Assembly (NCBI RefSeq): GCF_900446215.1
Contig: NZ_UAQZ01000001.1
Coordinates: forward strand, 1,240,001 to 1,304,000
Length of the DNA stretch: 64,000 nt
Reading direction: 5' to 3'
Source of the DNA: Burkholderia cenocepacia
GTDB taxonomy: Bacteria; Pseudomonadota; Gammaproteobacteria; Burkholderiales; Burkholderiaceae
In this document: positions 8,487 to 15,533 of the stretch, piece by piece
Layout: every line of letters starts with the position of its first letter
Position numbering within the stretch: position 1 is the first letter of the stretch
The notes under the pieces: generated by a model
Databases searched by the model: none
Seen by the model: the letters and a program-made list of their open reading frames with translations, nothing else
Told to the model about the DNA's origin: nothing
Program-made: the position numbers and the translations under genes

Positions 8487-9971
8487 ATGGGCGACGCACA
8501 CGGCGCAATCGCGCTCGGGCAAGTAGCGCAGGCAGGGCAGACGACGCGACCGGCGTCGGGCGGGGTCGGTGCGGCAGCGGCGATGCAGGCGGCGGGCGCC
8601 GATGCGCTCGGGCCGCTCGCGCGCTGGGGCGAGGAAATTCGCGCCGACGCCGCGTTGCGAAAGTATCGCCCCGTCGGCGGCTGGGTCGAGCCGCCCGAGC
8701 GTGCGCAACCCGAACTCGAGGGCGACGTGCAGGCGGATGCGATCGTCGTCGGCGCGGGCTTTGCCGGCCTGTCCACCGCGCTGGAACTGGCCGCGCGCGG
8801 CGCGAGCGTCGTCGTGCTCGAACGCGAATTCGCGGGCTTTGGCGCGAGCGGGCGCAACGCCGGCTATCTCGCCGGCGGCCAGGGGCTCGAATACGAGCTG
8901 TTTCTCAAGCGGGTCGGCCACGAACAGGCCAGGCGGATCGTCGGCTTCTACGACGAAGGCGTCGCGTACGTCGAACGCAAGCTCGCCGAATACGCGATCG
9001 ACTGCGACTACCGCGCGTCGGGGATCATTCGCGCGGGCGTGCATCCGTCGCAGGAAAAGCGCTTGCGCGAGAGCATGGCCACCGGCATCGAACTCGGCTC
9101 GCCCGCGCAGTTTCTCGATGGTGCGGCGATGCGCGAACGCGGCATTCCGCCGGCGTTCCTGTTCGGCGCGTACGTGCCGGGCGGCGGCACGCTCGATCCC
9201 GGCAAGTACGTGACGGGCTTGCGACGCGCGGCGCTCGCGGCCGGCGTGAAACTTTACGAGAACACCGCGCTGCTCGATTTCGACGCGGGCGAGACGGTGC
9301 GCGTGCGCACCGCGCGCGGCAGCGCGAGTGCGCCGGTGCTGGTGCTCGCGACCAATGCGTACACGCCGCAACTCGGCCTGCTCGGCGACAAGGTGATGCC
9401 GCTGCGCGTGTCGGCGCTCGAGACCGAGCCGCTGTCCGGGGCGCAGCTCGCGGCGCTCGGCTGGCCGAATCGCGAGGGCATCGTCACGTCGCACCTGACG
9501 ATGGAAAGCCACCGCCTGACCGCGCGCAACACGCTGCTGTTGACCACCAAGCGGCTGCACTACGTATACGGCTCGCAGACGCCGAACGTGCCGGACGGCG
9601 ACACGTATCGCGCGCTGCTGAAGACGCTGCGCGCGCGCTTTCCGCAACTCGGCGACGTGCCGGTTCGTGCGTGCTGGAGCGGCTACATCTCGTTCGCGGG
9701 CGATGCGTTGCCGGTGGTCGGCGCGGCCGGCGCGCACGCAAACGTGTTCTACGCGGCCGGGTGTTCGGGGCATGGCGTCGGCACGCAATCGCTGATCGGG
9801 CGCGTGCTGGCCGAGCGCATTCACGATGGACGATCGCCGGTGCTCGACGCGTTGACGCACAAGACGCCTTCGATGCCACCCGAGCCGCTGCGATGGTGTG
9901 CGATGACCGCGATGCTCGGCGTCGCGAACCTGCTCGACGAACGCGTGAACCGCAGGGTGCGGCCGATGTAG
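8487..9971 (+). CDS. FAD-dependent oxidoreductase, DAO family
   Basis: The 494-residue flavoprotein carries an ADP-binding motif, IVVGAGFAGLSTALELAARG, near residue 90, preceded by RYP-like residues seen in gamma-glutamylputrescine-oxidase-type enzymes, and a C-terminal GCSGHGVGTQSLIGRVLAE flavin motif. The fold is the D-amino acid oxidase (DAO) family, which oxidises C-N bonds of amines and amino acids. There is no signal peptide, but the first ~60 residues are Ala/Gly-rich and not conserved-looking. ATG 8487 has GGAG seven bases upstream. Together with the amine-oxidase-like protein at 2158 it suggests a nitrogen-containing substrate for the region, which is an inference. Confidence 0.85.
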   Translation: MGDAHGAIALGQVAQAGQTTRPASGGVGAAAAMQAAGADALGPLARWGEEIRADAALRKYRPVGGWVEPPERAQPELEGDVQADAIVVGAGFAGLSTALELAARGASVVVLEREFAGFGASGRNAGYLAGGQGLEYELFLKRVGHEQARRIVGFYDEGVAYVERKLAEYAIDCDYRASGIIRAGVHPSQEKRLRESMATGIELGSPAQFLDGAAMRERGIPPAFLFGAYVPGGGTLDPGKYVTGLRRAALAAGVKLYENTALLDFDAGETVRVRTARGSASAPVLVLATNAYTPQLGLLGDKVMPLRVSALETEPLSGAQLAALGWPNREGIVTSHLTMESHRLTARNTLLLTTKRLHYVYGSQTPNVPDGDTYRALLKTLRARFPQLGDVPVRACWSGYISFAGDALPVVGAAGAHANVFYAAGCSGHGVGTQSLIGRVLAERIHDGRSPVLDALTHKTPSMPPEPLRWCAMTAMLGVANLLDERVNRRVRPM

Positions 9972-10040
9972 CGGCGCACGCGCTCGTCGCGACGCGCCAA
10001 CGTGCATCCGGCCGGCCCGCCCGGCGCAAGGGCGGCTCGA

Positions 10041-10096
10041 TGGAAAATGCAGCGCGCATCGGGTATAGTCGTTGGCGCTCCGTAAGGCACGGAGCG
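10041..10096 (+). promoter_or_regulatory. Probable promoter and palindromic operator of the TetR gene
   Basis: A TGGAAA hexamer (10041-10046), 17 bases, then TATAGT (10064-10069) make a weak promoter. Just downstream lies the perfect inverted repeat CGCTCCG-N7-CGGAGCG (10076-10096), well placed for repression. It differs from the GTCA palindrome in the neighbouring promoters, so the regulator may recognise two sites or another factor may act here. Confidence 0.45.
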
Positions 10097-10138
10097 TCCA
10101 TTCGACGAAGCCGAAACGCCATCTTCACGACGAACACG

Positions 10139-10816
10139 ATGACAGTGTCCAACGAGCAGCGCAGCCCCCGAAAGCGGCGCACTTCGACTGCCGCCGCCGC
10201 AGCGGGCAATACCGACGGCTTGCGGGCGCAAGGCCTGCGCACGCGCAACACGATCATTCGCGTTGCCCGCAAGCTGCTGCTGGAAGGCGGCCCGCTCGAA
10301 TTCTCGCAGCGCGCGGTTGCGGCCGCCGCGGGCATCAGCGTCAGCAATCTGCAGTACTACTTCCCGACCCGGATCGCCGTGTTGCGGGCCGTCATCGAGC
10401 CGGTCATCGAAGCGTATCTCGACGACATGAAGCGCGCGATCAGCAGCGATGCGTCGCCACGCGACGTGTTCGAAGAGATCATCGTGCGCTCGATCGCCGA
10501 TGCGAAGGATGCGAAGTACAACGCATTGTTCCGGCATTTCCTGTCGTTCGCGGCGACCGACGCCGAATGCCTGAAGCTGTGCGAAGAATGGTATTCGGCG
10601 CTCACGCGCGACCTCGCGCAGCTGGTGCGCGCGGTCACGCCCACCTTCAGCGCGGCCGACAGCCGGCATGCGGCCACGATGCTGATCGCGCTGGCCGATG
10701 GTCTCGCGATGCAGTACGGCACCATCGGGCGGCACACGCAGGCGCTCGACGCGTATTTCGCGGCGACGTCGCGCGCGATCGCCTACGGCACGCTGACGGT
10801 TCCGGCCGGCAAGTAA
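10139..10816 (+). CDS. TetR/AcrR-family transcriptional regulator
   Basis: The 225-residue protein has a basic disordered leader and then the TetR DNA-binding domain, with the helix-turn-helix at FSQRAVAAAAGISVSNLQYY followed by FPTRIAVLRAVI, and a helical ligand-binding domain. ATG 10139 is the first start in the frame with normal spacing from the TATAGT promoter; the open frame upstream is shadow sequence. It lies between the 4482-9971 operon and the acyl-CoA dehydrogenase at 10988, whose promoters share a palindrome, so it probably represses both and responds to a CoA thioester or the free acid. A strong terminator follows the gene. Confidence 0.85.
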   Translation: MTVSNEQRSPRKRRTSTAAAAAGNTDGLRAQGLRTRNTIIRVARKLLLEGGPLEFSQRAVAAAAGISVSNLQYYFPTRIAVLRAVIEPVIEAYLDDMKRAISSDASPRDVFEEIIVRSIADAKDAKYNALFRHFLSFAATDAECLKLCEEWYSALTRDLAQLVRAVTPTFSAADSRHAATMLIALADGLAMQYGTIGRHTQALDAYFAATSRAIAYGTLTVPAGK

Positions 10817-10848
10817 GCACACGAGCCTGCAGCGGCCACGCGAACCGA

Positions 10849-10875
10849 GACAGGGGAATACCCTGTCTTTTTTTT
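10849..10875 (+). terminator. Intrinsic terminator after the TetR gene
   Basis: The perfect 7-bp stem GACAGGG (10849-10855) / CCCTGTC (10861-10867) with a 5-base loop is followed by eight T residues (10868-10875). This is a textbook rho-independent terminator, placed just before the next promoter. Confidence 0.85.
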
Positions 10876-10886
10876 GCTTCCTGCGT

Positions 10887-10915
10887 TTGTCATGATGACC
10901 TATGTTTGGTATGTA
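10887..10915 (+). promoter_or_regulatory. Sigma70-type promoter with GTCA-N3-TGAC operator
   Basis: TTGTCA (10887-10892), a 17-base spacer and TATGTA (10910-10915) precede the acyl-CoA dehydrogenase gene. The palindrome GTCATGATGAC (10889-10899) sits over the -35 exactly as in the promoter at 4363, and the distance to the upstream GGAATACCCTG block is also the same (32 bases). This is most likely a second target of the same repressor. Confidence 0.72.
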
Positions 10916-10987
10916 TTACTAGATGTGGGATGGCCAGGCGCGTCCGCGGCCGGGCCGACATGATTCGAGTCCAGGAGGAGAACGGAG

Positions 10988-12277
10988 ATGATTCGTCTGA
11001 ACAAGTCCGCGGCGCTGCCCGTGGTCGGCATGACCGGCTTCGAGACGCCGCTGAGCGAAGAGGAAAGCGCAATCCAGCACACGGTTCATCGTTTTGCGCG
11101 CGACGTGCTGCGGCCGATCGGCCGGGAGCTCGACCGGATGACGGCGGAGGACGTGATCGCCCCGGGTTCTCCGTACTGGGCCGCGATCGTCGAGAGCGCG
11201 AAGCTCGGGCTCGATCCGCAACTGATCGCGCAGTTTCCGCCGGAGACGGCCGTGCGCATCGAGTCGCTGATCGGCGAGGAGCTCGGCTGGGGCGATTCGG
11301 GCCTCGCCGTGTCGATCGGCGCGGCCACGATGCCGCTGATGATGGCGCACACGGTCGGCAACGCCGAACTGATCGAGATGTGCGCGGGCAAGGTCGGCTG
11401 CTGGATGAACACGCAGCCCGATCGCGGCTCGGATGCGGCGATCCTGTATCGGCAGGAACTCGCCGGGAACGGCCGGCAGCCGGTCGGCAACGTGACCGCG
11501 AAGGTCGGCGCCGACGAGATCGTGATCAACGGGCAAAGCTCGGCGTGGATCTCGAACGGCTCGGTCGCGCAGGTCGCGCTCGCGTACATGGCGGCCGATT
11601 ACGGCGACGGCTTTTACGGCGAAGGCGAGCGCAGCGCGTTCACGAACGGCATCGCGATGATCCTGCCGCTCGATCTGCCCGGCGTGTCGCGCGGCAAGCC
11701 GCTCGACAAGATCGGCCAACGCTCGTTGCCGCAGGGCGAGATCTATTTCGACAACGTGAAGGTGCCGAAGCGCTTCGCGGTCGCGCTGAAGGACGACTAT
11801 CTCGGCAACCTCGCCTCGACGTGGTCGTATGCGGGTACGCACATGTGCCAGGTGTTCGTCGGCGCGGCGCGGGCCGCGTTCGAACTGGCGCTCGCGTATT
11901 GCCACGAGCGCAAGCAGGGCGGCGCGCTGCTGATGGATCACCAGATGACGCACCTGCGCATCGGCGAGATGCTGCGCCGGCTCGAGATGGCGCGCGCGAT
12001 CGCGCGCCGCAGCCTCGCGTTCTCGCGGATGTCGCCGCAGAGTCATCCGTATGCGACCGCGCAGGCGAAGGTGAGCGTGACCGAGGAGGCGATGAAGATC
12101 ACGCACGAGGCGTTCCAACTGTTCGGCGGCAACGGCACCACGCGCGAATTCCCGATCGAGAAGCTGTTCCGCGACGTGCGCTCGGCGCTGATCGAGGACG
12201 GCGAGAATTACGTGCTCGCGTCGCGCCTCGGCGTGCTGGCCGGGCGGCTTTACGAGAACGGGTGGACGCGCGAATAA
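10988..12277 (+). CDS. Acyl-CoA dehydrogenase family protein
   Basis: The 429-residue protein has the three-domain acyl-CoA dehydrogenase layout: an N-terminal helical domain with EEESAIQHTVHRFARDVLRP, a central beta domain (MNTQPDRGSDAA, NGQSSAWISNGS), and a C-terminal helical domain with the flavin-binding FQLFGGNGTTREFPIEKLFRD. It catalyses alpha,beta-dehydrogenation of an acyl-CoA, passing electrons to ETF. AGGAGGAGAACGGAG just before ATG 10988 is a very strong ribosome site. Its promoter matches that of the operon starting at 4482, so it likely belongs to the same pathway although transcribed separately. Confidence 0.88.
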   Translation: MIRLNKSAALPVVGMTGFETPLSEEESAIQHTVHRFARDVLRPIGRELDRMTAEDVIAPGSPYWAAIVESAKLGLDPQLIAQFPPETAVRIESLIGEELGWGDSGLAVSIGAATMPLMMAHTVGNAELIEMCAGKVGCWMNTQPDRGSDAAILYRQELAGNGRQPVGNVTAKVGADEIVINGQSSAWISNGSVAQVALAYMAADYGDGFYGEGERSAFTNGIAMILPLDLPGVSRGKPLDKIGQRSLPQGEIYFDNVKVPKRFAVALKDDYLGNLASTWSYAGTHMCQVFVGAARAAFELALAYCHERKQGGALLMDHQMTHLRIGEMLRRLEMARAIARRSLAFSRMSPQSHPYATAQAKVSVTEEAMKITHEAFQLFGGNGTTREFPIEKLFRDVRSALIEDGENYVLASRLGVLAGRLYENGWTRE

Positions 12278-12296
12278 GCGGCGCCGTGCCGCGCTG

Positions 12297-12334
12297 CGGC
12301 CACGCTCCGGCGAGATGCCGCTGGGGCGTGGCCG
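12297..12334. terminator. Hairpin between convergent genes
   Basis: CGGCCACGC (12297-12305) and GCGTGGCCG (12326-12334) form a perfect 9-bp stem, with an inner CGGC/GCCG stem inside the loop. It lies between the convergent acyl-CoA dehydrogenase and hchA genes and probably terminates in both directions; there is no T-run. Confidence 0.55.
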
Positions 12335-12339
12335 TACCG

Positions 12340-13221
12340 TCAGTGCCCGACCTCCTTCAGCAGCGCGGCGGCCGCGAGCTTGCCGACGCCGTTCGATGCG
12401 AGCGGGCTGTCGCCCGTGATCAGTTTGCGGTCCTGATGGCAGCGGCCGGTCATGTCCTTGTTCAGCACGCGCGCGCCGAGCTTTTCGAGGCTTTGCGCAA
12501 CGAGCCATGGCAGCGGGCCCGGCATGTAGCCGATGTCGAGGTTCGGCCCCGTGTCGAGCGCATCCGGAAACACGCAGATCTCGTAGTCTTTGAACGGGTA
12601 GTCCTGAGGATCTTCGTCGACGGCGGCCGACAGCAGGCATGCGGGCCCGTGACACAGCGTGATGATGTGCCGGTCGTGGTCGAGCGCCCAGCGCAGCGTG
12701 CGCTTGACGTCCTTGCTGTGCGGAATGCCGGCGAGCACGCCGTGGCCGCCGGGAATGAACACTGCGATATACGGCGAATCGGCGCCGGAATGCCGGTCGA
12801 GCACGTCGGACAGCTTGAGCGGCGTCTTCAGCTTCGGCAGGTATTTCCGGTAAGTACTCTGCACGGCCTCGTCATCCTGCGGCATCGCCCAGAGTTCGAG
12901 TTTGGCCGGGTTACCCGACAGCGTCGCGATGTCGATCTCGAAGCCGGCCTTGTCCATGTGGTGCATCGGCAGCAGCATCTCCACCGGATGGTTGCCGGTC
13001 GAGAACATCTTGCCGTTCGTCATCAGGATGTAGCGCTCGTCGGTCGCGATCATCAGGACCTTCCACTTGCCGCCGGTGTACGGATTCGGGTAATCGGCGC
13101 CGTCGAAGTCGGTTTTCGACGACGTGTACTGCGACAGCGAATACGGCGACGGGAAATACGCGTTGTTCTCCGCCGGGTCGGGGGCGGGCGTGCGGTCCAC
13201 CTGCGTCGTGTCGGAAGTCAT
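12340..13221 (-). CDS. hchA: Glyoxalase III / protein deglycase HchA (Hsp31, DJ-1/PfpI superfamily)
   Basis: The 293-residue protein matches HchA in length and layout: an N-terminal extension ([20 protein letters not shown]), [14 protein letters not shown] containing the conserved Glu, and the nucleophile elbow [12 protein letters not shown] with Cys190. It converts methylglyoxal to lactate without glutathione, repairs early glycation products, and has holdase activity under heat or acid stress; cytoplasmic. AGGAG lies seven bases before the start. It stands alone, converging on the acyl-CoA dehydrogenase gene. The assignment is confident because the family signatures are nearly complete. Confidence 0.92.
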   Translation of the reverse strand: MTSDTTQVDRTPAPDPAENNAYFPSPYSLSQYTSSKTDFDGADYPNPYTGGKWKVLMIATDERYILMTNGKMFSTGNHPVEMLLPMHHMDKAGFEIDIATLSGNPAKLELWAMPQDDEAVQSTYRKYLPKLKTPLKLSDVLDRHSGADSPYIAVFIPGGHGVLAGIPHSKDVKRTLRWALDHDRHIITLCHGPACLLSAAVDEDPQDYPFKDYEICVFPDALDTGPNLDIGYMPGPLPWLVAQSLEKLGARVLNKDMTGRCHQDRKLITGDSPLASNGVGKLAAAALLKEVGH

Positions 13222-13575
13222 GGCTGCTCCTTGCTCAGGGGGGAAGGGGGGCGGGCGGGGCCGGTGAGATGCATGCGTGAGTCGGCGCGCCGATTGCGCG
13301 GCGGCCTGGCTTTCCGGTCATGCCCGGTCGGGCGGACGGGGATCTCACAGGAAGAATACGCGCTGCGATGAATCCTACAACGGCATGTCGCGGCGGGCGC
13401 CTCCCCGAACGGGTGGATCTCGTGCGCCGATCGCCGTGATACGTGTACGAGCGGCCCGCCGCCGGTGCCGGCCAGGAGGCCCGCTCCCCCCGGACAGGGG
13501 GGGGCGCGAAAGCCGGCCGGTCCGGTATCGTGGCCGCACGCCCGACGACCCGACCGGTCGCCCATGGAGACATTC
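13222..13575. other. Intergenic control region between hchA and the acyl-CoA ligase gene
   Basis: This 354-base divergent region holds the 5' ends of hchA (minus) and the ligase gene (plus). The only clear structure is the C-run/G-run palindrome at 13486-13504, described separately. No additional reading frame looks genuine. Confidence 0.6.
13486..13531 (+). promoter_or_regulatory. C6-N5-G8 palindrome with spaced -10-like hexamer (element A)
   Basis: Six C (13486-13491), GGACA, then eight G (13497-13504). TATCGT follows at 13526, 40 bases after the start of the C-run. The same geometry is found upstream of the MalT-like regulator (15304) and before the LysR gene at 20567. It is interpreted as an activator-dependent promoter for the ligase gene at 13576. 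Confidence 0.5.
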
Positions 13576-15243
13576 ATGAATTCGTCATACCCGTATCCGC
13601 AAGACGAGCCGGCATCGTCCGCCCATGCGTATCCGCTGCTGATCAAGCAGCTGCTTCATGCGCCGCTGGCGACGCGGCCCGAGCAGGAGATCGTGTACGG
13701 CGACCGGGTCCGGCACGATTACTGGACGTTCCGGCATCGCATCGGGCAACTCGCGAGCGGATTGGCGTCGATCGGCGTCGGCGCGGGCGACGTCGTCGCC
13801 GTGCTGGACTGGGACAGCCATCGCTACCTGGAGTGCTACCACGCGATTCCGATGATGGGCGCGGTGCTGATGACGGCCAATGTCCGGCTGTCGCCCGATC
13901 AGTTGCTGTATACGCTCAACCATTCGGGCGCGCGCATCGTGCTGGTTCACCGCGACTTCCTGCCGCTGCTGGCGGGGATGCGCGACCGGCTCGATACGGT
14001 GCGGCACGTCGTGCTGATCGCCGACGGCGATGAAGCCGTTTTGCCGGACGGTTTCACCGACGAATACGAGGCGCTCGTCGCGGCCGGTTCGCCCGATTTC
14101 GCGTTCCCCGATTTCGACGAGCAAACCCGCGCGACGACGTTCTACACGACCGGCACCACCGGCCTGCCGAAGGCCGTTGCATTCACCCATCGGCAGCTCG
14201 TGCTGCATACGCTCGCGGGCATGGCGGCGTTGTCGAGCGCGCGCGATCGCGGCCGCGTGCATCGCGACGACGTCTACATGCCGATCACGCCGATGTTTCA
14301 TGTGCACGCTTGGGGGATGCCGTATATCGCGACCGCGCTCGGGCTCAAGCAGGTCTATCCGGGCCGCTATTCGCCGGACGGATTGGTGGCGCTGATCGCG
14401 CGCGAAGCGGTGACGTTCTCGCATTGCGTGCCGACGCTGCTCGCGATGATTCTCGACAGCCCGGCGTCCGCGGCGGTCGACCTGTCGGCGTGGAAGGTGA
14501 TCGTCGGCGGCTCGCCGTTGTCCGACGGGCTCGCGCGGGCGGCGCTCGCGCGCGGCATCGAGGTCTACACGGGGTACGGGATGTCGGAAACCTGCCCGCT
14601 GATGACGATCGCGCAGATCGACCCGCCGCGCGCGGCCGGCGGTGCGTCGGCCGACGACGACATCGCGCGCCGGACCAAGGCGGGGCTGCCGTTGCCGCTC
14701 GTCGACCTGCGCATCGTCGATGCGCAGTTTCGCGACGTGCCGCACGACGGCCGGTCGGCGGGCGAGGTCGTCGTGCGGATGCCGTGGGCGACGCAAGGCT
14801 ATCTCGGCGATGCGCCGGCGTCGGCCGCGCTGTGGGCCGGCGGCTATCTGCATACGAACGACATCGGCGTGATCGATCCCGACGGCCGGCTGCAGATCAC
14901 CGACCGCATCAAGGACGTGATCAAGACGGGCGGCGAATGGGTCTCGTCGCTCGAACTCGAGAGCATCCTGTCGCGTCATCCGGCCGTGCGCGAATCGGCG
15001 GTGATCGGCGTGAAGAATGCGCGCTGGGGCGAGCGTCCGCTCGCGCTAGTCGTGCTGACCGACGAGCAGGCTGGCCGCGTCGAGCCGGAGGAATTGAAAG
15101 CGCACGTGAAGCAGGTGGCCGACCGCGGGCTGATCTCGCGCTATGCGGTGCCGGAACGGCTGCTGATCGTCGACGCGATCGAGAAGACGAGCGTCGGGAA
15201 GATCAACAAGCGCGCGTTGCGCGAGCGCTACCAGCCCGACTGA
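13576..15243 (+). CDS. Medium/long-chain fatty acid-CoA ligase, AlkK-like
   Basis: The 555-residue adenylate-forming enzyme has the motif set FYTTGTTGLPKAVAFTHRQL, TGYGMSETCPLM, GYLHTNDIGVIDPDGRLQI, DRIKDVIKTGGEWVSS and TSVGKINKRALRERY. Length and motif wording resemble AlkK-type fatty acid-CoA ligases. It activates a fatty acid to the CoA ester in the cytoplasm. ATG 13576 is preferred because GGAGA lies just upstream; ATG 13564 in the same frame would place that site inside the gene. It precedes a MalT/AlkS-type regulator, and both genes carry the same C-run/G-run palindrome upstream, suggesting that this gene is a direct target of that regulator. Confidence 0.88.
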   Translation: MNSSYPYPQDEPASSAHAYPLLIKQLLHAPLATRPEQEIVYGDRVRHDYWTFRHRIGQLASGLASIGVGAGDVVAVLDWDSHRYLECYHAIPMMGAVLMTANVRLSPDQLLYTLNHSGARIVLVHRDFLPLLAGMRDRLDTVRHVVLIADGDEAVLPDGFTDEYEALVAAGSPDFAFPDFDEQTRATTFYTTGTTGLPKAVAFTHRQLVLHTLAGMAALSSARDRGRVHRDDVYMPITPMFHVHAWGMPYIATALGLKQVYPGRYSPDGLVALIAREAVTFSHCVPTLLAMILDSPASAAVDLSAWKVIVGGSPLSDGLARAALARGIEVYTGYGMSETCPLMTIAQIDPPRAAGGASADDDIARRTKAGLPLPLVDLRIVDAQFRDVPHDGRSAGEVVVRMPWATQGYLGDAPASAALWAGGYLHTNDIGVIDPDGRLQITDRIKDVIKTGGEWVSSLELESILSRHPAVRESAVIGVKNARWGERPLALVVLTDEQAGRVEPEELKAHVKQVADRGLISRYAVPERLLIVDAIEKTSVGKINKRALRERYQPD

Positions 15244-15303
15244 CGGGCGCCCGGCCGCACAGACGCCGGCGGCCAGGGCCACGCGGCTCCCCGCCCGGGG
15301 TAA

Positions 15304-15349
15304 CCCCCCGAATGGGGGGCTGAACATCGCGCGCTGGTTCGAGAACAAT
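15304..15349 (+). promoter_or_regulatory. C6-N4-G6 palindrome with spaced -10-like hexamer (element B)
   Basis: CCCCCC (15304-15309), GAAT, GGGGGG (15314-15319) followed by CTGAA. AACAAT begins at 15344, 40 bases after the first C. The order and spacing match elements A (13486) and C (20446). It lies upstream of the MalT-like regulator gene, consistent with autoregulation. Confidence 0.55.
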
Positions 15350-15533
15350 GCGGGTCCCGTGTCGCGGACCGATACGCGCTGCGCGCGCCCACGCCGGTAC
15401 GGACATCACCTACTTTTGACGGCCGGCGTCGAATCGTTATGCTGTTTTCGGCGCACGGCGAGACCGGGCCCGGCCGGCGGCTTCGCCGGCGGGCCGGCGG
15501 ACACGCGATCAGCGCGAGGAGAACACGAACAGC

